A stretch of DNA of 64,000 nt from Gaiellasilicea sp963811885. Lineage in GTDB: Bacteria; Actinomycetota; Thermoleophilia; Gaiellales; Gaiellaceae. A program made the translations under genes and the position numbers. The DNA is taken from positions 8,464 to 72,463 of the forward strand of contig CAWETB010000001.1 in NCBI GenBank assembly GCA_963811885.1, written 5' to 3'. Positions 27,026-37,974 of the stretch are shown one piece after another (position 1 is the stretch's first letter; each line of letters starts with the position of its first letter). A model generated the notes under the pieces. It was not told where the DNA came from. It ran no database searches and saw only the letters and a program-made list of their open reading frames with translations.

Positions 27026-27502
27026 ATGAACGTCTCGATCACGGTGAACGGCGAGCAGGTCACGCGCGAGATCGAGCCGCGCCAGCTGCTCGTCCACTTC
27101 ATCCGCGAGACACCCGGGCTGACCGGGACGCACTGGGGCTGCGACACCTCGAACTGCGGCGCCTGCGTGGTGCAGATGGACGGTGAGCCGGTCAAGTCCT
27201 GCACGATCCTGGCGGCGATGTGCGAGGGCCACGAGATCCGCACCGTCGAGTCGCTCGAAGTAGATGGTGTGCTCGACCCGATCCAGGTCGGCTTCCACGA
27301 GACGCACGCCTTGCAGTGCGGCTTCTGCACGCCGGGGATGCTGATGACCGCCCGCGCGCTCCTGGACGAGAACCCGGATCCGACCGAGCAGGAGATCCGC
27401 ACCGCGATCTCGGGAAGCATCTGCCGCTGCACGGGGTACAAGAACATCGTCGCGGCCGTACGCTGGGCTGCAGAGCACGAAGCCGCGAGACAGGGGGTCT
27501 GA
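27026..27502 (+). CDS. coxS: carbon monoxide dehydrogenase small (2Fe-2S) subunit
   Basis: ATG 27026. The 158-residue protein has two [2Fe-2S] domains: a ferredoxin-like one with GCDTSNCGACVVQMDGEPVK and a following Cys, and the helical C-terminal one with LQCGFCTPGMLMTARALL and SICRCTGYKN. All eight cluster cysteines are present. It relays electrons from the molybdenum site in CoxL to the flavin in CoxM. It has tight linkage on both sides. Confidence 0.96.
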   Translation: MNVSITVNGEQVTREIEPRQLLVHFIRETPGLTGTHWGCDTSNCGACVVQMDGEPVKSCTILAAMCEGHEIRTVESLEVDGVLDPIQVGFHETHALQCGFCTPGMLMTARALLDENPDPTEQEIRTAISGSICRCTGYKNIVAAVRWAAEHEAARQGV

Positions 27503-27504
27503 GC

Positions 27505-29889
<2,385 letters not shown>

Positions 29890-29899
29890 CGCCGTCGCC

Positions 29900-30817
29900 A
29901 TGAACGAGGTCACGGGCGACGCGGCCGGCGAGATCCGGCAGCTCGTACCCGACATCGAGACCCTCGCGCGGCGCCTCGGCGAGATCGACTACCTCGTCGA
30001 CGAGGGGCTGGCGACCTCGATGTTCCTCAGCCTGCGGCTGCCGCAGCCGCTGCTCCTCGAAGGCGAGGCCGGGGTCGGCAAGACGGAGGCGGCCAAGTCG
30101 CTCGCGGTCGTGCTCGACACGCCGCTGGTCCGCCTCCAGTGCTACGAGGGGATCGACGTCGCGGAGGCGCTCTACGAGTGGAACTACCCGCGCCAGCTGC
30201 TGAGCATCCGGCTCGCCGACTCCCGCGGCTCCGAGCTCGGCGAGGAGGAGCTGTTCGGGCCCGACTATCTGATCCGCCGGCCGCTCCTGCGCGCGCTCGA
30301 GCATCCCGGCCCGCGGCCGGCCGTGCTGCTGATCGACGAGATCGACCGCGCCGACGACGACTTCGAGGCGTTCCTGCTCGAGCTGCTCGCGGACGCCAGC
30401 GTGACGATCCCCGAGCTCGGCACGATCCGCGCCACGCATCCGCCGGTGATCGTGCTGACCTCCAACCGCACGCGCGACCTGCACGACGCGGTCAAGCGGC
30501 GCTGCCTCTACCACTGGATCGCCTACCCGTCCCCGCAGCGCGAGGTGGAGATCGTGCGCCGCCGCGTCAAGGGCTCGTCGGAGACGCTGGCGGTGCAGGT
30601 CGCGAACGCCGTCTCGCGCATGCGCGACAGCGACGTCCAGAAGCCGCCCGGAGTCGCGGAGGCGATCGACTGGCTCGCGGCGCTGAGCCTGCTCGGGATC
30701 GAGCAGCTGGACGCGGCGGCGGTGGACCGGACACTCGGGTCGGTGCTCAAGTACAGCGAGGATCAGGAGGTGATTCGCGCGGCTGGCCTCGAGCAGCTCG
30801 TGGCCGGCGGTGACTGA
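29900..30817 (+). CDS. coxD: CoxD-type MoxR AAA+ ATPase
   Basis: ATG 29900, 305 residues. Walker A LLEGEAGVGKTEAAKSL, Walker B PAVLLIDEIDRADDDFEAFL and sensor segment PPVIVLTSNRTRDLHDAVKR define a MoxR-family AAA+ protein. CoxD in Oligotropha is an ATPase needed to sulfurate the Mo site and build the Mo-Cu cluster. The stop overlaps the GTG start of the vWA gene (30810), the usual CoxD-CoxE pairing. Confidence 0.93.
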   Translation: MNEVTGDAAGEIRQLVPDIETLARRLGEIDYLVDEGLATSMFLSLRLPQPLLLEGEAGVGKTEAAKSLAVVLDTPLVRLQCYEGIDVAEALYEWNYPRQLLSIRLADSRGSELGEEELFGPDYLIRRPLLRALEHPGPRPAVLLIDEIDRADDDFEAFLLELLADASVTIPELGTIRATHPPVIVLTSNRTRDLHDAVKRRCLYHWIAYPSPQREVEIVRRRVKGSSETLAVQVANAVSRMRDSDVQKPPGVAEAIDWLAALSLLGIEQLDAAAVDRTLGSVLKYSEDQEVIRAAGLEQLVAGGD

Positions 30818-32154
30818 CTTCGGTGTCGAGACGATCGAGCTCGACCTGCCGCGGCTGACGGCGGCGCTGAGCCGGCGCCTGCACGACGCGGGGCGTGCCG
30901 ACCACTCCCGCCCGCACGGCCGACTTCGCCCGCGCGCTGACGCTCGTCAGGCCGGTCGCGCGCCGCCGGCTCTACTGGACCGCACGGGCGGTGTTCGTCT
31001 CCGATCCCGCGCAGGTCGAGACCTTCGACGCGGTGTTCGTCTCGGTCTTCGGCGGCCGCGCCGATCGTCACGATCCCGAGCGCGATGACTCGCAGGTCGC
31101 CGCCTCGCCTCGGGACGGCACCGCTCCGACTTCCCGCGAGACCGCCCGGGGCACGGAGCTCGGCCCGGGCGTGTCGCCGTCAGCCGCTGGCAAGGATGCC
31201 GACGAAGAGGCGACGGAAGCCGAGGTGCCACTGGCGCTGGCGAGCGACGAGGAGCTGCTGGGGCGCAAGAGCTTCGACGCTCTCGAGCCGCACGAGCTGG
31301 CACAGCTCTACCGGCTGATGTCGCGCCTGGAGCTGGCGACGCCTGAACGCCGCACCCGCCGCTACGAGCAGGGCCGCCACGGGGAGCGCATCGACATGCG
31401 GCGCACGCTTCGCGCCAGCCTTCGCACCGGCGGCCATCCGATCCGGCTCGCACGCCGACACCGGCGCGTCGCCCGCCGGAGGCTCGTGCTGCTCTGCGAC
31501 ATCTCCGGCTCGATGGAGCCCTACGCGCGCGCGTACCTGCAGTTCCTGGCCTGCGCCGCCGGCAGCGGCCCGAACGCGGAGGCGTTCGTGTTCGCCACGC
31601 GGCTGACCCGCCTGACGCGTGCGCTGTCGTCCCGCAACCCGGAGCTCGCGATCCAGCGCGCAGCCGCGGCCGCACCCGACTGGTCGAGCGGGACGCGGAT
31701 CGGCGACGCGCTGCGGGAGTTCAACGACCGGCACGGACGTCGGGGGATGGCGCGCGGCGCGGTCATCGTGATCCTCTCCGACGGCTGGGAGCGCGGCGAC
31801 CCGAAGCTCGTGGGGCGCGAGATGGAGCGCCTCGCGCGCCTGGCGCACCGGATCGTCTGGGTCAATCCGCGGGTCGGCGCCGACGGACTTCTCCGTGCAG
31901 TCGGGCGGCATGGTGGCGGCGCTGCCGCACTGCGACGCGCTCGTGAGCGGCCACAGCTTCGCGGCGCTCGGCGAGGTCGTCGAGGCGATCGCGGGCGAGC
32001 CGGTCGGGGCGCCCGCGCGCCGGGCGGTCCGAGGCGGAGCGAGCTGGAGCCGTGGGCCAGCGCCACGCCGGTCGCGGGCAGCTCCGTCGCGATGCCGAGC
32101 GGGCACGGTCCCAGCCGCGGCAAGACCACGCCGGGCTGGGTGACCGATGAGTGA
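30810..32154 (+). CDS. coxE: CoxE-type vWA protein, frameshifted
   Basis: GTG 30810 overlaps the coxD stop. The frame changes near 30890, 31895 and 32050. N-terminal part: ADFARALTLVRPVARRRLYW. An acidic, low-complexity linker follows (residues about 75-140). The vWA domain has the MIDAS motif VLLCDISGSMEPYARAYLQF, then WSSGTRIGDALREFNDRHGR and VIVILSDGWERGDPKLVGRE. CoxE works with the MoxR-type ATPase CoxD in metal-centre maturation. The end is uncertain: the last clear segment is ALVSGHSFAALGEVVEAIAG. The following frame ends at 32154 and overlaps a small zinc-finger gene. Confidence 0.85.
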
Positions 32155-32331
32155 GACCGGAAGATCTGCATCTACCCGGGCTGCGAGCGGCCCGCGGTGC
32201 CGCCGAACCCGCTCGGCGGGCCGCAGCCCGCCTTCTGCGACCTGGAGGAGCACAACGCGCTGACCGCCCACCAGGAGCGCCGGCGCCGCGAGGCAGGCAC
32301 CGACCGAGAAGGAGGCAAGAGGGATGGCTAA
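32148..32331 (+). CDS. small Cys/His protein (about 60 aa), one frameshift
   Basis: ATG 32148 gives MSETG; one missing A near 32160 restores KICIYPGCERPAVPPNPLGG and AFCDLEEHNALTAHQERRRR. The spacing C-x4-C ... C-x4-H suggests a small zinc-binding module, a type I have seen described only as hypothetical in actinobacteria. It ends at TAA 32329-32331, overlapping the start of the next gene (ATG 32324). The role in the cox locus is unknown. Confidence 0.5.
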
Positions 32332-32786
32332 CGAGGCTTATCGAGCGGTCTTTCTGCGCGTGCACCCGACCGGGAAGATGGTGCTCAGCCTGACGACCGA
32401 GTCCGACGGGAAGGAGGGCGAGTACGCGCAGCTCGTCGCCGACGAGCTCGGCGTTCCCGCGCTCGACGTCAAGGTCGTGCCGACGGACACCGACCGGTTC
32501 GGGGTGGGTCACGGCTACAACACGCAGCCCGTCGGAGGGCACCGCAGCTGCCGTCGCGGGAGCCGCTGGGAAGATCCGCGACAAGGGCCGGCTGCTGGCG
32601 GGCATGGCGCTGGAGACCTCGCCGGAGAGCCTGAAGTGGGTGAACGGCGCCTGGGTCAACGGCGACGGAGACGACCCGACGCAGGTCAAGACGGTCGAGC
32701 ACATCGCCCTCTACGCCCACGGCACCGGCGCCCTGCCGCCGGGAGTCGAGGGCGGTCTCGACGCGCAGACCGTGTACCGCGACTAG
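32324..32786 (+). CDS. stand-alone CoxL-like domain protein (about 154 aa), one frameshift
   Basis: ATG 32324 has its own strong ribosome site (GGAGG at 32311-32315). The product reads AVFLRVHPTGKMVLSLTTES, then AQLVADELGVPALDVKVVPT, then (after a frame change near 32535) KIRDKGRLLAGMALETSPES and PPGVEGGLDAQTVYRD. It aligns end to end with residues about 491-632 of the CoxL encoded 3 kb upstream, such as RVHPSGKAVV, AEELGIPPEDVEV and MEGGLDAQVIYD. It lacks the Cys loop, and the GQGHE Mo-site glutamine segment is replaced by GKEGEY, so it should not be catalytic. It could be an assembly mimic or scaffold. Decay of a second coxL is possible, but the dedicated start argues against it. Confidence 0.65.
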
Positions 32787-33385
32787 CTACGCCGGCGGGA
32801 TCTCGTACTGCGAGATCCACCCGTTCACGACGCTCCAGTCCAGGTTCGCGAAGAACGCGTCGATGTACGCGCCCGGTCGGTCTGGTAGTCGAGGAAGTAG
32901 GCGTGCTCGTAGACGTCGAGCGCGACGAGCGGCGTCGCGTTCCAGGTCGGGAGCGCGCTCTGGGTGTCGCCGCCGTAGTTGAAGAGCCGGCCGCTCGTCC
33001 CAGTCGTACGCGGTCCAGGCCCAGCCGCGGCCGGCCATCCCCGTCGCCTTCAGATCGGTGCGCCACGCCTGGGCCGACCCGAAGTCGCGCTCGATCAACT
33101 CCGCGAACGCGCCGTCCGGCTCGCCGCCCTCGCCGCCGAGATGCTCGAAGTAGATCTCGTGGTTCTTGATCGCGCCGACCGCGAACGAGAGATCGACCTT
33201 CAGCTCCCGCAGCTGGAGTGCTGCTCGGGCCGGCGGGCGTCGCGAGCCTTCCGAGGATCTCGTTCCGCTTCTTCACGTAAGCCCTCGTAGAGCCTGTAGT
33301 GCGCGATCGACGACACGGGAGATCCCGTCGAGCTCCAGGAGCGCCGGCTTCAGCTCGCGCGGCTTGATCCGCTCGTAGCGGCAGC
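32787..33385 (-). CDS. Fe/Mn superoxide dismutase family protein, copy 1, heavily frameshifted
   Basis: Reads in at least five pieces: RYERIKPRELKPALLELDGI, then YVKKRNEILGRLATPAG, then LRELKVDLSFAVGAIKNHEI, then FGSAQAWRTDLKATGMAGRG, then LVALDVYEHAYFLDYQTDR and ANLDWSVVNGWISQYEIPPA. The four metal ligands can be placed (His in AHYRLY, His in KNHE, Asp and His in DVYEHAY). No clean start codon is visible near 33385. It is a close relative of the copy at 36660-37270. Five shifts in 600 bp, against one in the sister copy, make this the best candidate for a true pseudogene in the window, though read errors are also possible. Confidence 0.65.
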
Positions 33386-33417
33386 GCCGGCCCGCGGCGC
33401 GTGGCAGCAGCCCGGCG

Positions 33418-33941
33418 TCACAGCTCGACCTCGACCTCGTCCGAGACCTTCAAGGCGCCGAACAGCGCCGAGTAGGGCGTCATGCCCCATTCGCTCTGCT
33501 TGACGACGACGCTGCTCCGGAGCGTGCCGTCGGCGACGAGGGAGGTGGAACGAGATCGGCGCGGTCTCGCCGAGGAGCGTCAGATCGCCTCGCACGCCGA
33601 GCCGGCTGCCCCCGGCTGCGGGCTGCACCGCGCTCGAGCGGAAGTCGATCGCCTGCCCTTCAGGACCTCGTCATTGATCGTCGTCTGGATGTTCGCCTTG
33701 TCATCGGCGCCGAGCGGCTGCATCCCGCCGGTGCCCTCGCGCACGCGAAGAGATGTGGGGTCGACGTCGAGCACGATGCTGGTCTCGGCGGATCCTCGCC
33801 GACCTCGAGCGTCGCCTGCCAGGCGCCGACGTGGAGCAGGAGATCGTGCCCGGCCTTCGCCGCGGCACCGGTGCGCCCGGTGCTGACGGCGAGGGTGCCG
33901 TGCTCGGGCCCGAGCGTGTGCGTGCCTGCCGGGAGCGGCAT
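33418..33941 (-). CDS. YceI-like lipid-binding protein, frameshifted
   Basis: ATG 33941 starts MPLPAGTHTLGPEHGTLAVS, then RTGAAAKAGHDLLLHVGAWQ; frame changes occur near 33790, 33650 and 33545. Later parts are SIVLDVDPTSLRVREGTGGM, ADDKANIQTTINDEVLKGQA, VRGDLTLLGETAPISFHL and VVVKQSEWGMTPYSALFGAL, ending EVEVEL. This is the YceI beta-barrel (polyisoprenoid-binding) family, with the conserved GxAxKAGHD and SxWGxxPYS elements. No signal peptide is visible, as in many actinobacterial members. The physiological ligand is unknown. Confidence 0.78.
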
Positions 33942-34063
33942 GCGCGGAGCCTAGTGTGCAGCGCCGACGGACGACGCATCGATTGGAGGGTTCGCGGGAG
34001 ACCTGTCGACTTCGGCACCGCTCGTTCGTCCTATGAGTGACAACGACGACCAAGGAGGAGTTC

Positions 34064-34426
34064 ATGGCGGGACAGATGGTCCACGTCGAGATCCCTGCGG
34101 GGGACACCGGCGAAGGCGCGCGAGTTCTGGAGCGGGCTCTTCGGCTGGGAGTTCGAGGCGTACGAGGGCAGCCCGACCGAGTACCTGATGACGCGCTTCT
34201 CGGAGAACCAGGGCGGCGCGATCGCGGAGGACGACGGGAGCAGCAAGGGCCCGCGCGTCTACTTCGACGTCGACGACATCAACGCGGGCGCCGCGCGCGT
34301 GAAGGAGCTCGGCGGCGAGGCGAGCGACGCGATGCCCGTGCCCAGCATGGGTTGGTTCGCGACTGCACGGACAGCCAGGGCAACGACTTCGGCCTCTGGC
34401 AGACCGACCCGTCGGCCTCGATGTAG
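34064..34426 (+). CDS. VOC (glyoxalase-fold) protein, two frameshifts
   Basis: ATG 34064 follows AAGGAGGAG (34052-34060). Sequence: MAGQMVHVEIPAGDTGEGAR, then (shift near 34120) FWSGLFGWEFEAYEGSPTEY, then GPRVYFDVDDINAGAARVKE, then (shift near 34357) DSQGNDFGLWQTDPSASM. The order of HVEI, FW-LFGW, YFDVDDI and GN-FGLW is the standard VOC half-barrel pair. Members include glyoxalases, dioxygenases and resistance proteins, so function is open. The TAG stop lies 14 bp before REP copy A. Confidence 0.78.
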   Translation: MAGQMVHVEIPAGDTGEGARVLERALRLGVRGVRGQPDRVPDDALLGEPGRRDRGGRREQQGPARLLRRRRHQRGRRAREGARRRGERRDARAQHGLVRDCTDSQGNDFGLWQTDPSASM

Positions 34427-34439
34427 TCACCGCGCGAAA

Positions 34440-34474
34440 GGACATGTCCTAGGGACTGTCCCTGGGACATGTCC
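34440..34474. repeat. REP-like palindromic repeat, copy A
   Basis: A 35-bp element: palindrome GGACATGTCC at both ends and a centre AGGGAC-T-GTCCCT. The two 17-nt arms pair at 16 of 17 positions, the odd one being a G-T pair. Three more copies lie at 42086, 45509 and 47631. This copy sits between the convergent VOC and kinase-like genes. Confidence 0.85.
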
Positions 34475-34512
34475 TGAACGGCGCTCCGGACTTCGCCGGA
34501 AGGCGGTCGCGC

Positions 34513-35080
34513 TCAGCTCGGCAGCGTGACGGTGAGCCGCTCGCCGTCGAGGGCGACCTCGCCGCCGAGCGCGCGGATGAGCATGACGGCGACCGCCGCG
34601 CCGAGGTCCTTGGCCGTCTCGCCGAGGACGATCGGGGCCGCGCTCTCGGCGACGGGCTCGAACTGACCCGCGGGCCGTCGACGGTGACCTTGACCTCGGT
34701 GCCGCCGTGCCGCGCGGCGGCCCGAGCGGAGCGAGCGAGCGAGCGCTCGACCGGCTCGGGATCGACGATGACGATCGCGCCGGTTCCGGTGGCGCCGGCG
34801 GGCGCGAGCTCGAGCGAGTCGGCCTCGCGAGTCACCGGCTCGTAGCGGCCGCCCTCGATCCTGGCCGCGAGCGAGAGCAGGTCGAGCAGGTCCGCGAGCT
34901 CGTCGGACGCGGTGTCGATCAGGCCGAGATAGCGCTTGAGCTTGTCCTCTTCGAGCTCGTCGAGGCGGAGCATCGTCTTCGCGAAGCCCTGCACCGTCGC
35001 GAGCGGTGTCCGGAGGTCGTGACAGGCGAGCGAGACGAGGCGGGCGAAATCGGCGGCCAGGGCGCTGCTAGCGTAACCGC
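34513..35080 (-). CDS. short histidine-kinase-like protein, degenerate ATPase part, one frameshift
   Basis: The H-box helix is well kept: ARLVSLACHDLRTPLATVQG, with the phospho-acceptor His, followed by the second dimerisation helix (YLGLIDTASDELADLLDLLS). The part after residue about 90 (AGATGTGAIVIVDPEPVERS, shift near 34680, ending GAAVAVMLIRALGGEVALDG and LTVTLPS) has the outline of the ATPase lid and last strand, but no N-box Asn pair and no G1 DxGxG. No sensor or membrane region is present. The start is unclear; the frame runs into the divergent folE2 start at 35081. It may be a phosphotransfer or scaffold protein rather than an active kinase. Confidence 0.6.
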
Positions 35081-36046
35081 ATGACGGAGATCTCAAGCGC
35101 CACGCCCGATCTCCAGGCGTCGACGCCGGAGGTGCGGCTGTCGCTGACGCGCGCCGGCGTCACCGGCGTCCAGAAGGCCGTGCGCGTGAGCCACGAGGGG
35201 CACCAGACGGTGATGGCGGCCGAGATCGAGTGCACCGTCGACCTCTCGCAGGAGCAGAAGGGCGTGCACATGTCGCGCTTCCCGGAGTTGTTCGAGGAGG
35301 CGATCGAGTCGGTCGTCGGGACCGAGGCGCTGCACATCGAGGCGCTCGCCGAGCACATCGCGCGGCACATCGTCGGCCGCCAGAGCGCGCTTCGCGCGGA
35401 GGCGCGGATCACGGCGCGCTGGCCGGTGCGCCGGACGACGCCGGTGAGCAAGCTCTCGACGCAGGAGATGGTCTCGCTCGTCGGGATCGCGGCGGCGACG
35501 GCCGACGGCGTGCGCCGCGTCGTCGGCGTCGAGGCGACCGGGATCAACGCCTGCCCGTGCGCGCAAGGGCTGATTCGCGGGCGCGCCGCCGAGCGGCTGG
35601 CCGAGGCGGGCTACGAGGACGTCGACCGGATCCTCGATCTCGTCCCGCTCGCGACGCACAACCAGCGCGGCCACGGCTCGCTCTACGTCGGGACCGAGCG
35701 GCAGCTCGACGCCAACGACCTCGTCGCGATCGTCCAGGGGTCGATGAGCGCGCCGATCTACGAGCTGCTGAAGCGGCCCGACGAGCTGTTCGTCGTCGAG
35801 CACGCGCACCTGCAGCCGCGCTTCGTCGAGGACTCCGTCCGGCTCTCGCTCAAGGGCGCGCTCGACGCGATGCCGGAGCTCGCCGACGGCGACTTCCTCT
35901 TCGCGCGCCAGATCAACTTCGAGACGATCCACGCCCACGACGTCCTCGCCGAGCGCGAGGGGACGGTCGGCGAGCTCCGCGCCGAGCTCGGCGGCGCACC
36001 GGCGGCCGGCAGCCACACCTCCCTCGCGGACTGGCTCGCGGGCTAG
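35081..36046 (+). CDS. folE2: GTP cyclohydrolase, FolE2/MptA family (COG1469)
   Basis: ATG 35081, 321 residues, intact. Conserved blocks: VTGVQKAVRVSHEGHQTVMA, then VHMSRFPELFEEAIESVVGT, then VEATGINACPCAQGLIRGRA (the metal-binding Cys region), then LVPLATHNQRGHGSLYVGTE and ELLKRPDELFVVEHAHLQPR. The family opens GTP to dihydroneopterin products. Bacterial FolE2 uses varied metals and replaces zinc-dependent FolE, while archaeal MptA makes a cyclic phosphate. The sequence alone does not tell which product forms. Folate synthesis fits the fhs and fchA genes 6-8 kb downstream. The stop codon shares CTAG with the stop of the convergent plsY. Confidence 0.9.
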   Translation: MTEISSATPDLQASTPEVRLSLTRAGVTGVQKAVRVSHEGHQTVMAAEIECTVDLSQEQKGVHMSRFPELFEEAIESVVGTEALHIEALAEHIARHIVGRQSALRAEARITARWPVRRTTPVSKLSTQEMVSLVGIAAATADGVRRVVGVEATGINACPCAQGLIRGRAAERLAEAGYEDVDRILDLVPLATHNQRGHGSLYVGTERQLDANDLVAIVQGSMSAPIYELLKRPDELFVVEHAHLQPRFVEDSVRLSLKGALDAMPELADGDFLFARQINFETIHAHDVLAEREGTVGELRAELGGAPAAGSHTSLADWLAG

Positions 36047-36654
36047 GGCGACGCGGGCTTCGGCCCGCGGCGGAAGCGGAAGCGGCTCTCGGTGCCCGCC
36101 CGCAGGCGGGCGATGTTGGCCTTGTGCAGGAGGAGCACCGCGACGGCCGCGATCGCCGCGAAGACGATGATCGGCCACGGCTCGCCGAGCGCGAGCGCGA
36201 CGAACGGGCAACGCGACGCCGGTCACCATCGACGCCAGCGAGGCGTAGCGGGAGACGAGGAAGACGACGAGCCAGACCGCGACCCCGATCAGCCCGAGCA
36301 GCGGCGCGACGCCGAGGAACGCCCCGCCCCCGGTGGCGACCGTCTTGCCGCCCTTCTGGAAGCGGAGGAAGAGCGGCCGCCAGTGGCCGAGCATCGCCGC
36401 GCCGCCGGCGAGCACGCCGACCAGCTCGCCGACGAGGAGCGTGCCGACGAGCGCGGGCACGAAGCCCTTGGCGACGTCGAGCACGACGATCGGGATCCCG
36501 TAGCCCTTCCGTACGTGCGCCAGACGTTGCTCGCGCCGATGTTGCCGCTGCCGACCTTGCGGATGTCCTCGCCCTTGACCAGCAGGACGACCCAGTACCC
36601 GAACGGCATCGACCCCAGCAGGTAGCCGCCAAGGACGACGAGGGCGCCGGTCAT
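36043..36654 (-). CDS. plsY: glycerol-3-phosphate acyltransferase PlsY, two frameshifts
   Basis: ATG 36654 (an in-frame start nine bases earlier at 36663 is possible). N-terminal blocks VLGGYLLGSMPFGYWVVLLV and RKVGSGNIGASNVWRTYGR are the PlsY catalytic motif 1 region. After a shift near 36515: PIVVLDVAKGFVPALVGTLL, then AMLGHWRPLFLRFQKGGKTV and TGGGAFLGVAPLLGLIGVAV (motifs 2 and 3). A second shift near 36205 leads to the basic tail FRFRRGPKPASP. The enzyme transfers acyl from acyl-phosphate to glycerol-3-phosphate in the membrane, the first step of phospholipid synthesis. Confidence 0.88.
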
Positions 36655-36659
36655 CGCGC

Positions 36660-37270
36660 TCACTGCAGCGGGATCTGGTACTTCGAGACCCAGTCGTTCA
36701 CGACGGCCCAGTCCAGGTTGTTGAAGAAGGCGTCGATGTAGGCGCCGCGGTCGGTCTGGAAGTCGAGGAAGTAGGCGTGCTCGTAGACGTCGAGCGCGAC
36801 GAGCGGGGTCGCGTTCCAGATCGGGTACGTGTTCTGGGCGTCGCCGAGGTAGTTGAAGAGCCGCCCCTCGTCCCAGTCGTACGCCGTCCAGGCCCAGCCG
36901 CGGCCGGCCATGCCCGTCGCCTTCAGATCGTGCGCCACGCCTCGGTCGAGCCGAAGTCGCGCTTGATCAGGTCGGCGATCGCGCCCTTGGGGTCGCCGCC
37001 GTCGCCGCCGAGGTGCTCGAAGTAGACCTCGTGGTTCTTGATCCCGCCGACCGCGAAGGAGAGCTCGACCTTGAGCGCGCGGAAGTCCGAGTAGATCTGG
37101 TTCGCGCTGCCGGGATCGGCGGCGGCGAGCTTGCCGAGGATCTCGTTCCGCTTGTTCACGTAGCCCTGGTAGAGCTTGTAGTGGGCCTCGACCGACGCGC
37201 GCGAGATCCCGTCGAGCTCCAGCAGGGCCGGCTTCAGCTCGCGGGGCCTGATCTCCTCGTAACTCGACAT
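36660..37270 (-). CDS. Fe/Mn superoxide dismutase family protein, copy 2, one frameshift
   Basis: ATG 37270 with GGAGGT just upstream. Sequence: MSSYEEIRPRELKPALLELD, then HYKLYQGYVNKRNEILGKLA, then VELSFAVGGIKNHEVYFEHL, a shift near 36935, then DLKATGMAGRGWAWTAYDWD and VALDVYEHAYFLDFQTDRGA. All four metal ligands of the SOD fold are present (His in EAHYKLY, His in KNHEVYF, Asp and His in DVYEHAY). The first ligand motif is AHYKLYQGYV in place of the usual HHxxHHxxYV, a diverged subgroup. It may act as a superoxide dismutase or a related oxidoreductase. A sister copy is at 32787 and a canonical SodA at 37368. Confidence 0.8.
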
Positions 37271-37367
37271 CCATACCTCCACAGCCTCTTCGGCGACTCG
37301 GCGGGAACGGCGCGGAGCATATCCTTCCCCCACCTGCCCAGCTGACGGACCAGCCGAAGGAGCCGCG

Positions 37368-37974
37368 ATGCCGTTCTCACCTTCCCGACCTGCCCTACGC
37401 CTACGACGCGCTCGAGCCGACGATCGACGCGCGCACGATGGAGATCCACCACGGCAAGCACCATCAGGCGTACGTCGACAACGCGAACAAGGCCCTCGAA
37501 GGAACGGAGTGGGCGAGCGCCAACGTCGAGTCCGTGCTGGCGAGCCTCGCGGCGATGCCGGACGAGATCCAGGCGGCCGTGCGGAACAACGCCGGCGGCC
37601 ACGCGAACCACAGCCTCTTCTGGGAGATCATGAGCCCGGACGGCGGCGGCGAGCCCGAGGGCGAGCTGAAGGCGGCGATCGACGATCTCTGGGGCGGTAC
37701 CGACGAGCTCAAGCAGGCGATCAACGACGCCGGCGTCAAGCGCTTCGGCAGCGGCTGGACCTGGCTGGTCTACGACGGCACCGGCCTGGCGGTCAAGTCG
37801 ACGCCGAACCAGGACAGCCCGCTGCTCGACAGCGACGTGCCGCTGCTCGGCATCGACGTCTGGGAGCACGCCTACTACCTCAACTACCAGAACCGGCGCC
37901 CGGACTACCTGGCCGCGTGGTGGAACGTCGTCAACTGGGCCGAGGTGGCGAAGCGGTTCGAGCAGGCGCGCTGA
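37368..37974 (+). CDS. sodA: superoxide dismutase (Mn/Fe), canonical
   Basis: ATG 37368 with AAGGAG 6 nt upstream; one frame change within the first codons (expected MPFTLPDLPYAYDALEP). Ligand motifs are standard: METHIH-type MEIHHGKHHQAYVDNANKAL, then NNAGGHANHSLFWEIMSPDG, then GSGWTWLVYDG and LLGIDVWEHAYYLNYQNRRP. It converts superoxide to peroxide and oxygen. It is divergent from SOD copy 2 (97 bp between starts), so the two share a control region. The stop overlaps the SDR frame. Confidence 0.92.
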
